Source of the DNA: Brugia malayi
Taxonomy: Eukaryota > Nematoda > Chromadorea > Rhabditida > Onchocercidae
Length of the DNA stretch: 64,000 nucleotides
Assembly: GCF_000002995.4 (NCBI RefSeq)
Contig: NW_025062479.1
Coordinates: forward strand, 17,418,721 to 17,482,720
Reading direction: 5' to 3'
Numbering within the stretch: position 1 is the stretch's first letter; every line of letters begins with the position of its first letter. This document shows positions 1 through 15,400 of the stretch, one piece after another. The position numbers were made by a program, and so were the translations under genes. Under the pieces are notes generated by a model that searched no databases, was not told where the DNA came from, and worked only from the letters and a program-made list of their open reading frames with translations.

Positions 1-1821
1 GACCAATAGTTTTCCACTTTATTAACAGAACTGCTTCCCAGCACATTAATTAAGTGATCCTTCCAGTTTCTTTCAATTCTGTCATCTACCTGTTTATTTC
101 AAATAAAGGAATCATTGCTCACTTTCGATATGAATAATAGTACTGGAAATTTTGGTACGAATTTCTTTTCTTTGAAGATGAAAATTAATTCGTTGGTTGA
201 TGCAGTACCTATCACTAATTTTCTAATAGTTACATATTAATTCATATCGCAATTCAGAATTCATCTGAAACGTCAGATGTTCTACGGTTCGTAATGAGCA
301 TTAAGAATTCAGAACAATCCAAGTTAGCTGATTATTAAGCAAACTGATTCCCAATCCCGAAACAAATCAGCACCGGCAAGACCACAACGATGATATTATA
401 TTGATCGTTTTCTCTCCATTCATTTCATTTACAATTCGTTGTCACCCGAGAAAACTAATAATATATTCTAACTTTAGCATTTTCCCGAAATTATCATGCA
501 GCCATATGTGTGGTCCAATTAATCACCAATATAATTTCATTGCATATGCATAATAATTATTACATAACTTATCAGGAAGTGTGATATTATTTTAGAATAT
601 CAATCATATGAGTCGTATTATAGCCATATATTTCTTAAATTTTGGAATATTAGAAAAATTTTCGAAATTTTTTTGCGATTATTTGCAAGACTTTTGCTAT
701 CTGTCGCGATTTTTCCTTTATTTGATGTTTTGAAGTGAAGTCCTTTAGTGCTGTCTCCGATCCCATTAATTTAATTTGACTGTTTCCATCATGAACTTTT
801 CGTTTTACGTACAAAACTTTTGAACAGCATTGTTTCTTAACTTTCTTGAATACTGTTGGAATGGAATTTAAATTCAAGATAAACAATCAGTTGTAATGAA
901 ATGCGTTGCTTAGTGGTTAATTTCAACTTTCAAACTTTACTACTACTTTAAATCCGAGCCAATTTGAAAACCAGATAAATTTGATATGTCTGTGAGCGAA
1001 GCTGGTTAAGTGATTTTATTTAATTTTATATAAAATCTTTAATATACACAAAAATGTTTTTATCCTCTAAAAATCTTAAAATATGAGCATTTTGATTTCA
1101 TTGGTTACATTCCATTTAAACTGTTTGTATTTGCGATTTGATTACTTCTAAAAAGAATCCTAATTTTGAAAATTCGTATAATCTAGAAAATCCAATGGAA
1201 GATGAATGATTGAAAATCTTTCACAATTAACATTATGCAGTAACGCTGTAAAATACCTGCGACAAGTCACTGCTCCGAAATGTTTTGTAAAATTCATGCA
1301 GTGTAACGAGTTTTATATTGTATTGAATGGTCTTTTTTTTTTAAATTTACACAAGGATGGACTGGTTTACCGCATTTTCAATCGATCGACGGATATTTTA
1401 GTCACTAATCAGTTCTCCATATTTTTATTTCAGTTTTTCATATTGTTGTAAATTTAATTATTTGTGCATTAGAAAACCAGATGAGTTTCTTGAAAGTTGC
1501 AATTCTTAGCACATAACAGTAAATTTAGTAAACAGTAAATATTCCTTAGTACTTTGATTTGATAAAATCATTTTAAAGATTTTTTTACTGAGCTTTTTAT
1601 CGTTTTTCCAGTTTAACTACAATTAATTGAAAGAGTTGGCAATTCAAATTATTGAAAAAATGAAATACATTAAAGAATTGCTAATACATTTTTAGGAGAA
1701 TGGGATGTACCAAAAAATTTGTCTAGCCATGGCCACCGAATAAATATTAATAACACTGATTATTCCACTCATCATTCAATAGTTTCAATATTTTATCATC
1801 GTTCGTTTCATATCACAAAAA
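1..1821. other. Upstream region without a supported gene
   Basis: This stretch precedes the first exon of the complement-like gene. It is very AT-rich. The open frames in it are short, mostly lack an ATG start, and show no recognisable domain or convincing flanking splice signals. It presumably contains the promoter and 5' untranslated region of the downstream gene, but I cannot point to a specific element. Confidence 0.5.
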
Positions 1822-4800
1822 ATGAAGAAACAAAAAACCGAGATGACAACTATGCTTTTGCTTACTTGTATTCTACTTTTAATGAAACTTCATCGGACTG
1901 AGCAGTAAGTAAATCAGTCATATTCTTCCACTAATGCTTTATTTATTATTAATGTATTTATCAAAATTTATTTAGCATAATTTATTAATCCATTTATCAA
2001 AATTGCAGGATAACATTTGAATACTTATTAGAATTGCATTAAAATATATGAGGAAATCTCAGTTCATGTTTGTAATTTTTTGTAGGAAACCTTTGGTTGT
2101 GACACAATCAACATTGAGATGGAATGCAATCAATGAGATGCTAATATCTGCCAGCAGTTCCGCAAATAATCTCGTTGATATTGGCATAGAAATTCATGCT
2201 TTCTACCCTTCGTTATTAGTCTTCCGACAAACATTACAAAGGAAAGTTGCCGGTGAGTGATCTTCCCCAATTTCCGTTTTTAGAAGCAATATATTTTATT
2301 TCTTTATTATTTATTCAAACATAGCTAAAGTGTTAATTTGTAGATAGAAAGGATATCGGAAAGAGATGAATATGTCAAAGAGATGATTATTGATGTTGAT
2401 TGCAGGGTCACTAAATCGTGTAAAGTTCTTTGTACCGGGTGGATCAGAACAGTCTGATTCCTATCGGTTAGTGGTTCGAGTTGAGAACGACAGTGAGCCT
2501 TTTGAAGAAATAATACCGGGTGCACCCGATCTAAGAAACATTTATTTACAGACTGACAAAACTGTTTATAAACCAACTGATACTGGTATATGAATTTAAA
2601 ATATTTATTAGGAATTCAACGAAATTGAAAGGCAATCATTGATAAGCTTAGCATTAAAACCCTAACGCTTCTACATTTTGGAAATAATAATCAGAGAACA
2701 GAAGGAAAAGTTAATCTATTACTTCGGATTTATTAAAGAAAGACTTCGAAATATATTTTCATATTTTTCATTTCTTATGATGATAAGCAAATGATAAAAA
2801 TATTTAAAAAATCTGTTTTGCAGTTAAAGTACGAGCGTTACCACTCACTACAAGCGGAAAGTTGTATGTAGGATCAGTGGATTTTGCGCTTCTGGTATGC
2901 TGAATTGAAATACTTTTAAATGTTTATTAGTTGAATGCAAATATGCTAGATTGCTTCCACAATACTAATTCGAAATAGATCGTTTCAGATAAATTACTTC
3001 GCAAAATACATAAATTTGTTTGTTTTGTATCAGTAACCGAAGTCGGCAAAGTTTTTGAGTGGAAAGGTTAACAGTTTTAGAATCCGGATGGTTTTGAACT
3101 GATACATAAAACCAGATCGAATTCTAAAACTCGATTTCTTGCCGTAGAGTTTCAATTGCCAGACCAGTTGGCTTTTGGAGAATGGAAGATTGTCGCACGA
3201 CCAGATCGCCATAAGCCTCACACCTACTCAATTACATTTCAAGTGCAAAAATACGGTGCCACTTCTTTCTTTGATTAAGGCTTCTCAAATGCTAAAGTTC
3301 ATAAACACTAGCAAGCAAGAAAAACAGCTATCCAGTTTTCCTAGATATTGAATTCTTTTTGGTCTGAAAGCCTTCTGTCCTACTTACCGAGAAAATAGTT
3401 ATCTAATTTTTTTTTCAGCATGGTTCTATCTAGTTTTTTGTCAAGCTATATGTATATTTCTACCTAGCTATCTAGTTCTTCTTTCCAGCTTGATTCGATC
3501 AAATAAAATAGGTTAGGTTTACATCAGAATTAAAATCTGCTTAAAGATTAAATAAAATACGAAAGTTTCGATATTTTCAGAGCTATCACAGTTTCGCGTT
3601 CATACCTTGGCCACAGAAACTAATGACATTGATTTGTATGAAATAGATGTGTTGGCAAGGTAGAATTCCCTTAGAAAATATAAACAAAAAATTGATCCAA
3701 TGAACTATTCAACAATGATCATTATTTCTATCCAGATTTATGGATTTGTGGTTGTGATTTATAAAATGATTGGGGTTTCTTTAGTTTCTTCAATTAGTTC
3801 ATATAATAATTACTTGAGAATCTCAAAATTTAGACATGCTAATGGCCGGCAAATATCGGGGCAAATAACTATTTGGTGCGATTGTAATGCAAACAGCAGC
3901 AAGTCAGTGATACCGTCTGATTCGGGAAAGTCATTTCTGTGCATTCTAAAATCGTCTAAGGTTAGCTTCTTTAATTTTAAGACTTGCAAACATGGCGCTT
4001 TTAAATCCACTTTTTTTTTCTATTCCTAATTCTGCTTTCTGTCATAATTACGTTATGATACTGTTCTAAGCCGTTGTAATTTTTGTTGGAATCCGACTTA
4101 TAATTTATAAAAGATTCTACAATAGTATTTAATTTAAAATCAATTTATAATAAACCTTTCAATTCCAATTTGTTTCAGTGTTTCTCAAGCTATCAGGTTA
4201 ATCTGTTGTTTTTCATTAATATTCTAAATTTAACAATTACTCAGACTTATTGCAATTGATCTAATTCTGGCCGATCATTATCTATTCTTTAACAAAGACA
4301 ACAATAACAGAATTATGAATAAACAAATTCGTTACTGAACTTATAAATAATTCTTCATGACGGAGAATACAATAATAAAATAGAAATTGTTTGATTAAGA
4401 TTGGAAAATAGTAAGAATTGAACTCTTGAGAAATTGTTCCAGTTATTCACACAATAATCGATTAAGCTTTTTGAAGTATTCGATGAAAATTATCCTCTGT
4501 CCTCAGAGATCATTGCTTCTAAGGACAAGAAAATATTTTTGAAAACGTTCTAGAAAACTTTGAAAAGTAAAGCAATCAATTATAAAGCAATTACTCTCAG
4601 TCATTTAAAATGTTAAGTGAACAATTTAATGCATATATCTAATTAGCACGAAATTTTTACAGCTGTATAATTTTTCTTTGAAGTAATTACAACAAATTAA
4701 TTTGTGACCACTACAAGCAGAATGATTTTTCAATTACTTTTTTTTAATAAAAATTTTAATGCCATTTTATTTGATAAAGAACTCGTATTTCTCAATATAT

Positions 4801-7800
4801 GAACTTATATTTTCAAATTACAATGAGTATCAAGCATACTACTTCGCTTGATTATGTTTAATCTTAGGACATTTGTCGATAAGAAATGGAATGATGCATT
4901 TCTGCCAGTCACAATGTCAACGCAGTAGAATAAACTTGATATATTTGAGTTTGAGTTAACGTCAATTTGAAAGAAGCATCTACTATCAATCCAGTTTGTT
5001 TGTAGCAAAATAATGTATATTTTGAATAGATATTTTGTCTAAAAGGATGAAAATTGCATCAGCATTGCTTTAGTCATTCAGTCGGAGAAGACAATGGCAA
5101 ACAGGAATGGAATCGAATCTACAAAACTTGCAAATCTCAGAAATCCAAACATAAAATTTAAAATACATGAAATGACAAGAAATAGGATTCGCAATAGTTC
5201 TATTGAAATTACATCTCTCCCGATAATCTTTAATAGCAGAAAAAAGTTTGACCGAAGATCAGTGATTTATAAAATTATGCTTACAGTTTTTTGACTTCAT
5301 TTAAAGATGCTTAACTTGAAGTCATGAGCCCTGAAGTGTAGGTAAGTTTAAGGAAAATTCAACAAACATTTTGTACAAAAATTTTCTTAAGATAAAAGGA
5401 CAACAAGAGGCTCGTTGCTTTGTCGTGTAATTGACGCTTAGTACTACTGATTTTTCCTTTACTTAATTGTCACGTGGAAAGACATAATCGATTTGCATCA
5501 CGTTGGATAGACAAATTAATGCTTGGAACAGCAGAACTGATTGGCACTTGAGAGGAGATGGAAAATTAGTTGTGAAAGTCCTAGTCACACTTCTCCTCAG
5601 TCTTTTCTTTCCTCGATTTTTTTTCTTTTTTCTCTAGTTATAAACAAAGGTGACTAGAATTAAAGAAATCTGGTTCTGCTTTTATCAGGTTGTTTTTTTA
5701 TCAACGTTTTTTTTGGGCTTTTACAACATTTTAAGATTTCTTCATTGTGCAAGCTATAAGCAGATTATATTTAAGAAATAATTGCGAATATCAAGATTAA
5801 AGCTTATATATTGAAGCTTTACCAAGATCATTCTCATCAGGATCAAGAATTTTCCCGAAAAACGGAACTAGTTCTTGCTCAGTAAGATTTATCCAGTTTC
5901 AACATCTTTTGGACTTTTATAATTCGGTGTTCATTTAAAAAACTATTAAATTCATTTTCTAGAGAAAGTGGTGCTATGAGTCTGTCTGAAATCATACCTA
6001 GTAGTGCACAAAAACTGGAAAACTGAAGGTTTGTTATGCAATTCTGCTCACCTGTTTTTCTAGTTTTAATCGTCTGCTGGAGAATTTTGTTAAATTTTCA
6101 ATTAAATATCATACTTTCTATTTGAATAGAATGTACGTTCATGTCACATGTAATTCAAAATATTTTGAAAATTTGTGCAATGCTATTCGTATTTTTAAAT
6201 GAGAATGCAAATTTGATGCAATTTAGAATAGCATTAAAAAAATTAGAAAAATTACGGTTATTGTTATATTAGTTGGAAAACCGTTCGGCTAGTGTTTTTG
6301 TTTCTGAGCAAGCAGAAAGGTGACAATTGTATGTGTCACATTCAAACGCCTTTCTGTGCAGTCATCGAGCAAAAGCGACAAGACTGATAAAGATTGAAGT
6401 TATTCCGAGCAAAGACATCCGATTTTACGGCAATTTCAGCAAAGATTAGGAATTCAACAACATTAACCGTTTCAGCTGCAAATACTATGGGAAGTACTGG
6501 AAGTACTATGATCGATGCCACTGGCATTCCATTGAATCTTGATAAGGATGCAGCTAGTGAAACTATTCGAGATTTGATCCTGACTTTAGGGCCCGCTCAA
6601 GAAATAGGTGATATAAGCTCAGCAATCGAATCATCTCTGTCGGCTAAGGCAGTGGATGTTAGTGGATTGTTTTCTTATATATCAATATTCTCTAACGGAA
6701 ATGACGATAATAATGATGATGGTGACGGTGATGGTGGTGATGATGATAACAATGATGCTAACAATGAAATAACAACATCCAGAAATTATCTGCAAGAATG
6801 GACACCACTGTACAGCTCATCATTGTCCATATTTGCAACACTGTCATCCGGAAATTTTTTATCCGAAAACGAAGTAGCACAAATATTCTCACGGTTCGTT
6901 AATGTTAGAAGATGAACGCTTGAAAAAAGATGAGTTTGAGTAAAACCGAAGAACTTTAAAATTCAGATATTTTAAAAAAGGGCGAAACATGCTTCTTTCA
7001 TCCCGCACACCACGTGGCACCTACAAGGTCATTTTGAAGAAACAGTGAGAATGTTGAGACATCCTTTGCCATGAACTGCAGATCTGAAGTATAAATTTTA
7101 CTTGTTTTAGCAAATATTTTGAAGATGTAGGATCGCTTAAATTAATATTTACAAAAGCCTTACTAAGCATTTAATTCAAGTTTTTAAATAATCGGATTCG
7201 GATATTTAAAGTTAGGTTAAAATTCATGTTCCATTCTCCACTCTTAATTATCTTTTTCTATCTAAAAACATCAAAATCTTTTTATTTCATGATCTAAAAT
7301 TTAGATTTTGTAATGCTTAGGGAGATTTTAAACCCAACATAGGGAAAAAAACATATACATTATTGGACTTCGCATCAGGTAGTAAAATTTATAGAAAAAT
7401 GGACAGGAAATCTATTTTATTACTTATAAGAAAAAAATTAATGACAGAGCTTGCCTTATCGGTAGGAATTTTATTCTGCAATTAACAGAAAAGCTCATCT
7501 TATGTAGATTTTGTTTATGTACGTGATATATTAGCAAATGAAAACGTTTACAATACAAATTCTTTGTTTTTTGAAGAAATAAAAAACTGCAACAAATTTT
7601 GAGAATTTGAGCTTATAGATATGGAAATATAAAAGAAGTAAAATGGATTCGAATAAGCGACAATAACGGTTACATCATTGTGTTCAGTAACGAAACTGAA
7701 AAAGAGAAAGCCATTAAGGTACACAAATGCAGAATTGTTGATTTCAAGTTTGACTAAATTTCACAGTTAATTCCAGACTGTTTGTCAGTATCAACTATTA

Positions 7801-9389
7801 TTTATAAAGTGTAGTTTAGATAAACTTATGAAGAATGTAGAGATAGTTTTTGCTTGGTCAGCTACCGGAAACAGATTGATTGAGGTAAATGCAGACCGAA
7901 TTGATTTCTCAGTGAATGTACTAAGTAAACGAAAAACTTGAAAAAAAGTATTTAAAGTTAATTTTCACTTTGTGTTCTATTGCGATGACGTTTACTTCAA
8001 ATTTAAAAATGGAAAAACTTGAAAGATATGTGGCGACAAAATGGAAACGAATGGAAGATTATTGAAATTGTGGAGTTTCAAACGAACTCGCTTATTTGTG
8101 AATAGCAAACTAACTGTTGTTGACGTGACGAACTGCACTTCTCATCAATGTAAATAGATTATTCCGAAGTTGGAGGCAAAGTGCGGTGATATTGTGACGT
8201 TGTCATTACAACACTTTGTGGTAGTGACAACAATAAAAGTGTAGAAGAGGAGAAATTATGTCTGTGAAATAGTAAGGAAGACAATTTGTTAATGAAAATC
8301 TTAAGAAGCATGATATGAGCCAGTAAATAATTCTTTCAAACTTTTTCATAATGGAGCTCATTCAGAAGCTTCTGCATGACCGGTTAAAGCGACGGTTTAG
8401 AGAAAGATGAAAGTGCATAATGAGGATGGCAAAGTTAGGGTCAAATGTGGTCCACACGATAATTAATAATCCCATCATCTATTTCTCTACTGCAGCTATC
8501 ACTAGGAAAATTACCGAAATTAGTAGTTGAAATATTTCGTAATCCACTACAAATTTTTATTAATAAGCTTAAGACTGATCCTTTGGCATACTTAGAAGAG
8601 TTAGTCAGTAGACATAGATAAAGGTAAAGATTGGCACTTGCAGCGATCAAAGATAAGGATGAGAGTGATCCGTATATTATTGGTGATGCGAAGCTACTCG
8701 GATTTGCTGATCCGTTCCAAGGCAATTCTAACAATTGTATAAGCAAACATCAGATTCCGTGCTATCCAAACGCTTCAGTAATGACCCTCAAGGAAAATAT
8801 GCCATCCCCGGAACGACCGGGTACTAGACCATCACCAGCCACTGCTTTTTTGTTGAAACAAATTTCTGAAGCTAATGTGCCTGAAGTGCGTGGTGATTAC
8901 GAGCTTTTTTGTTGCCTTTTTCTTTTAGCCTAAACAATTTTCATTATTACAGGACAATTTTTTCATGGAGTAGGATTTAAATTTTAGTCAGGTCAATTTT
9001 ACGAGAAGATATCACATGATAGTGGAAATGAGAAGAATCGTTTTCTAAATTTACCAGCACCATATCATCTATTACCAGATACACCTTATTTTCGTCGAGC
9101 GCCAATCGTGCCTCCACCAACAAGGTTGCACCTTTTTTATAATCAGTTTCTCTGAAATTTCCTGTTTTAATACGATTAGATTTCTCCTGCTCACTTTACT
9201 ATTCTGGATCTTTAGCTTTTAACGTGATTCTCTCGACAGCTTCATTCTCTTCTCTCACCGCTTCTGATTAAATTTGCTAGAATTACCAGATACTAACTTC
9301 TGAACAAAAAAAGTACTGTTGTCGTTGATTTTGTTTCTTTTCTCCAAGCTACAGAAAGGTTTTAAGGGTGGCTGTAATTTGTTACTGAA

Positions 9390-9442
<53 letters not shown>

Positions 9443-12400
9443 TTTAGTAATTAAAGGCTATTTAAATTAACTTCTAGTTTTCACAAATAAGGAACACAAT
9501 CTCCGTGGAATCCTGACATTACATTTTTGTTTAGTTTTTCAGTTAATCTGAAGCTCTGATAATTATTGGTGTTCGAAAAAAATCCCATTCTAAAAAAAGT
9601 CCAGGAGGTTGATTTCAATTAAAAATAAGAAAATTGAAATATGAACTTCTCTCCAAATCTGCCTTTTTTGAATTCTTACCGGAAAATCCTATGAAACTGA
9701 CTCATCGAAAGTGTTTATGTTCTAAGAAATATATTTTTTGCTTTGAAATTTTCAACACTGTAGTTAAGCTGTTTTAGTAAGTGGCTTGCTAAAGAGGATT
9801 AAGCTTATAATTTGAATAACTTTAACGTTATCTAACGTTGGTATATTCTGGCTTTACTATAATAGTTGAACAAATAGCTTCGTTTAAAATATTGGCAAAA
9901 TTTGTCTTATGATCTGCTAGCCTTAGCCTATAATATGAGAGGGAGATATGCCTTTGCTCTGAATCGTACAACATGTTGCAGTGAAAAGACTTCTCTAACT
10001 TGAGAACATAAATCAAAACAAATGCTAGTATCAGAGTTTTCATATCATGCAAAGCAAATCGCTTATATGCTCATAAAATTTATATCTTTCGATCTCCATT
10101 TATATGTACAATATTTGACGAGTATTGATGAGTACATTCATATTTTTTGTAAGTGAACAAGGATATTGTTCCAAATTAGTATCTGCACTATAAGTCTCTT
10201 TGTGACCATCAAAACCGATGATGGGTTTTTTTGATAACTCATTTAGAATGCAGTTAAATTTGATATCAAATTAATTTGTACAAGGCTGTAGCCTGAGATA
10301 GATGCAATATAATATGGAAAATTGAAATGGAAATGATATTTCTAATTAGTTAAAAGAAGTTATAATTACTCGATTAAAATATATGATTTAGTCGCAGTGG
10401 AATATCTTGCGTAATATTTTTATCCAATTAAATGGTATAATTGGCTTTATAATCCTTACTGCAATATCTTTTTAAAAGAATTTCAGCTTTTGTTCTCTGC
10501 TCTTATTTTACTTTTCACGATACTGATTGTTTGAAGCACTTATCAGTTACCGGCCTTGATCACTTAATATTATGTAATTTATTATTTGTGCTAACTTGCT
10601 GTAATTTTCATTCTAATTACTTTTAATAATTGCAATATTTGCATTTACGTTATCTTTATTGGTTAGATCTTACCGATTATAGTCTCAAAAAAGGATTTCA
10701 ATACTAAAGCAGTGTGCAATTACTAGAGGAAAAAAGCAACCTGGAATAGATGCAAAAAATAGCATTTAATGCTGCAATCAGTTTTTCACACATCAAATCA
10801 AATGAATACTTGGCTGGATACTTATTGTTTTTCATTATTCTTATTCCAATAATTCCATTTGAGAACAGTTCGCTGAAGTATGATTGTGGATAGTTGTTGC
10901 TATCGGACAGATATTCCTAAGATATCGTAAAAATGAAAATTGTTCAGTGTTTTGAGAAAAAATGGATATTGCTCCAGAACTTCCAAACCTTAAAATGATT
11001 CTCGTTCCAGACTTGTCTCTGCGGATAAAGTTAAAAATACGGATTCGTAACAAAGAATAGTTATAGGAGTTTATCGACAACAGAGCAAATGCCCATTCAA
11101 CAACGTATTATTAATCGCTATCTGGCAAGCATGAAAATTGATGATGAAAACGGTTTTGCAGCGATAGCACGATATGAACAAGAATGCTATAAACATTTAT
11201 GTGCATCATCATATTATCCATTGCTAACATTACCGGAACAGCAACCCTGTGCTTATTTAGGAATGAGAGAGTTCAAAAAAGGTGCAGGAAGAATAGGAGA
11301 TGGATTTGATACCGGATTAAGAATTGGCATGGGTGCAAGAAAGCATACTCTGTCTGCTGATTTTATTGATTCTTCAACAGTGAAAAATCAAACAGTGATA
11401 CATACCTTAAATAGCACTAATAATGACTGGTCAACAATACTGTCACCATGCAATCAGCGTTACGAAATATGGAATTGTGCCCCATTGTGGACATGGAATT
11501 TCAAACAATAGTGTGTGATTATCTCAAGCATTTTGGTGCAGGCTGCTTCGATGGCAGAAAAACACGTTCGAATATAAGCATTTGTATATTTTCATATTAT
11601 CATTGTCATTTATCATTGTGCTAATTCTTTTATCATTATACTATTACTTCACTTCCAACAGGAAGGAAATATTTCGTTGAGCAGAAGATTCGATGCGATA
11701 CAGAAAAATTTATTTTGAAAGAAAAGTTAAGAAAAGATTGTTAATACACATTTTTTTTCTAAATTATTTCATCCAAATGCGTAAATATTTCTCAGTCATA
11801 TTTCAAGAATGTCATTGATTCGAATGTTTGACCCAGTTTCTCAAAGTAACTTAGCATTTTTAGGTCTTTTCTGAGTCACAAAGTTTATTACACCAATTTA
11901 TGTGATGTAATGTAAAGTTTTATCCCTCATCTTAGCTTTCATGAAATACCAAAGGGAAATTAGTTGTGTTTTTATCACAATCATACCGGAGGTGGATATT
12001 AGATCAGTGTGAAAATTCCGACTACTTTAATAGTCACTTTTCAAAGTGATGAGACGATTCTGTAGTCTTCAATTAAAGTCCCTAGATTTGCACAGTTGTA
12101 AAATTTCTGTTTATTCTATCTTCTTATGCAAAATAGTCGTTTATTAATTCATGGGAACGATTATTAATTTATTCAAAAATTCCTGTGGAAAAGAACGAAT
12201 AGATGGAAAACTGGATTAAATCGGTAATAATACAAAAATTTCTTAGTGCGGTGAAAAATTCCTTAGAAATCATTTTCATTCCAAGGAGTGTTTCTTCCAG
12301 CCATCTCTTTGTAACTATTCCTTTAAAAGCTCTGTCAATGATATGGTCTCGCTATTTTACTTAACTTCTCTCTTCTCATAGTTAACGAAGCCTTCGACCT

Positions 12401-15400
12401 GCTTCTTAAAATTTAACAATACCAGAAGTAACGTGCTCATCGAGAAAAGATGCCATATAAATTCCTTCTAATTATGCGCAAAAAGGTCAGAAGAATTCCA
12501 TTCTTTCTTTCTTCTTCTTTGGTAACATATATTATGCTGCATAATACTTTAATGCATAAATTGAAAACTCAACCTCTTACCATAAAAGTACTGCATCATG
12601 TTAGAGGTTCATGGATGAAATAGCATGAAATGTATATTTATCACTTGTTTGCTATAACCCAATAATTTTGTCAAGATTCAAATTAATTGGAATAGTTTTA
12701 AGCTGGATAGTTGTATAGTCAAACTCATATCTAACAGAAATTTTATTGCATTAGGATTTAATTTGAATTTGAATACAAGTTTTTAGATAAATTCAGGTCA
12801 CTGGTCTGACCGCATAAACATTGTTGGATGTGGTAGAAGCACTATAACAAGTTTGGCCAAACTTACGGCAGAAGTGTTAGATCAAGGTACAGGAAGTCGA
12901 GTTAAACGCGACATAGAAATCGATAATAGATTGACAAGTTTCGAACTCATTCCTCTGAAACCCGGATATTATCGCGATTCTTCAAACATATCTATATTGG
13001 TGAGCAGTTAAAAGATAGAAATACAAACATCGGTCGACTTTTATCCAAAGGGATATTTGCTGTCTCATTTTCTGAGAAAATAATTAACAGAGCCAAAGTG
13101 ATTAAGAAGTACTAATCAAAATTAGTGGTACAAGCTGAATTAATTGATTTTTCTTTGATTGATTGCAGTTTCAGATACGACTTCGATTATTATAAGAGAG
13201 GAGAAAATGAAATGAAAAGATTGTGATGTGAGAAGTCGATAGATAGCACAGTGTGAATTACTTTTAAGAAAGTTTAAAAAGTAATGTAAGAATATGTTAC
13301 AGATAAAATCAACAGGTCTATCTTCGATGAGAGCCCAAGAGGTGGAAATTAATGTTCGATGTATTTCCACAGATAAAAAACAAACTCTTAATTTGAGAAG
13401 ATATAAGGGAGTAATTGGTTTGCTTCTAACTATACCATTTTCACCCAACTTATATGAACATAGTTGTCGAGTAATACTTATACAGGTTATCTTTTCTCTT
13501 CAAGTAAAAGTTCAAAATTCTATTTTCACTCAAATTTCAACATAGATCAGAGATATTCAATGAAATTCCTTTAAAGAAGAAAAGAAGGAAAAAGATATCT
13601 CAAAGTGTTTAATTCGGGAAAGACTTGCATAGATTCTGATTTTTATGACAATCTTTGGCCAAGATAAAATTATTAGGTCGCTTTGGAGCTTTTGAGCCAC
13701 TGTCTTAAGTCTTTTATTACAAACTAAAGAGTAGATGGAGAAAATAAAATTCAGGATTGGTGTGTACTGCAGAAAACGATTTTTTTATTTTGTAGCGTAA
13801 GTCATTTGATATTGTAAAGAATTATGTAAAGAAAAAGTGTTTTAATGGGTCTTTTTATGCACAATTTTAGATTATGTACACGACGATTTTTTTAAACACT
13901 TCCAAATATTAAAAGTCTCGTTCGAGTAAATGAAATAAGAAAAAACCCAAGTGAAGTGACAAGATAACTCGAAATTTTGACTTAATTCTATGGATACAAA
14001 AATCAAATCAGCATCAAGGGACTTCTACGCTTATATAATTTTTTTTTGTAAACACCTATATCCCATATCTCTAGAAAATTACCTTAAATCTCAAACATTT
14101 ATAAGCGGGAAATTTTTGTTTTTTAATATCATATTTAATACAGACTCCTTGAAAAGACAGGGAAGGAGGCAAATGTGAGCAATGTTTTGAGAGATTATTG
14201 AAGCAAAAAACGGAACAGTTTGCTGGAAAAGAACATTCTTGTCCATATGTTTAGCTATTTCTCCTTTCTTCGGGCGAAGTAAATCTTTTGTTTCATTGTT
14301 GTCATAAAAAGGAAGGTATGCTTTGTGATTTACTACTTTTGTCCTCAATTACAGTCTTAGACTTTTCACGACAACAATATTTTAGTCAGAATTTAAACCT
14401 TTAGGGTCGCCGCAAAATTAGTGGGCGGTTCTCGCGCCCCGTCACTTTGGTGCTACCATCGGTTGATCATTCAGAATGGATACAGTATGGTTGGATTCAG
14501 TGGTCACTTCCCAGTAATGCAACATATCGAGTTGGAGAAAAATTTCGAGCTTCAGTGCCATTACATTTGGCATCAAAATTGAATTATTTGGTTTGAATTC
14601 ACAATTTACATTAGTATTAATAGGCCCAGGACTTGGCTCAAGTAGGAAATTCATAAACATGCAACTCAGTTTCTACTTGCTCGCTCTACCCATTTCATCT
14701 TTTTCGTTTGGTTATGGGTAATTCTGTAGGTTTTTGGTGATTGATTTTAGAATCTTGGTGGCTTATTTACCCACAACTAAAGTTATGAAATAAAGTTTGA
14801 TGTCCTCGAGAATCCTGTATTAAATGAGAATTTAAAGCTCTTGTAAATTAAGGTCTTGTGCCAGGATGAAACTATCGCGGAAGTCGGTCATGTTCGTGAT
14901 GATGGTAAAATAATATTTGAAACGACAGATGTTATGGTACCTTATTGCGCATTGCACGTGTTTAGCGCAAGTGGAACAATACAAATAGATACGATTCTCT
15001 TTTTTGTTGAATCATTCTGCAAGGTTTGATATTTATGAAGAACCTTCTTATGTAGTGTAGTGTTGTATTGGAACTTTTATGAGAAATAATTTTAAAATGA
15101 TAAAATTCCGCAAGTTATCCTTTTCTCTTTCTCTTTAATCTGATTTCCACAAGTGATTCTTTTGTAAAGCAAGATATTCATTGTCCTTATCTTAATTCTG
15201 AGGATTTTAGAATTCATTATCAGTTTCCAAAACACTAGTTAAAGTAAGTGACAACTTGACGGTAGCAATAAATGGTCGTTTCAACAGCCTCGCCTTACTA
15301 TCGGCGGTCGATATACGAATGCACGAACTCATGCAGGTTATTCTATGAAATTTAACCGAGATTTAATAAGTATTGAAAATTTCAGAACAAATAATGTTTA

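Larger units (their letters stand above)
3961..12796 (+). other. 8.8-kb intron-sized gap within the complement-like gene
   Basis: The MG3 coding sequence stops at 3960 (phase 0) and resumes at 12797 (phase 1). At least one exon of length 3n+1 must therefore lie between, but I could not find it. The gap holds the orphan coding-like segments listed separately at 6.4-6.9, 8.5-9.1 and 11.1-11.5 kb, a (TA)n tract, and otherwise AT-rich non-coding DNA. A weak frame at 7616-7735 (YGNIKEVKWIRISDNN followed by YIIVFSNETEKEKAIK) has an RRM-like look but no supported flanking exons. Confidence 0.6.

Noticed and set aside
3330..3490. Several ctatctagtt-like units suggesting a small tandem repeat
   Set aside because: The units are irregularly spaced and too short and divergent to call a repeat array.
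4868..4932. Short frame DKKWNDAFLPVTMSTQ as the missing MG3 exon
   Set aside because: The acceptor at 4867 gives an early stop in the phase 0 entry that is required.
5094..5294. 66-codon plus-strand frame as the missing complement exon
   Set aside because: It is Asn/Lys/Arg-rich, has no similarity to an MG3 segment, and its splice edges do not give the needed phase 0 to phase 1 join.
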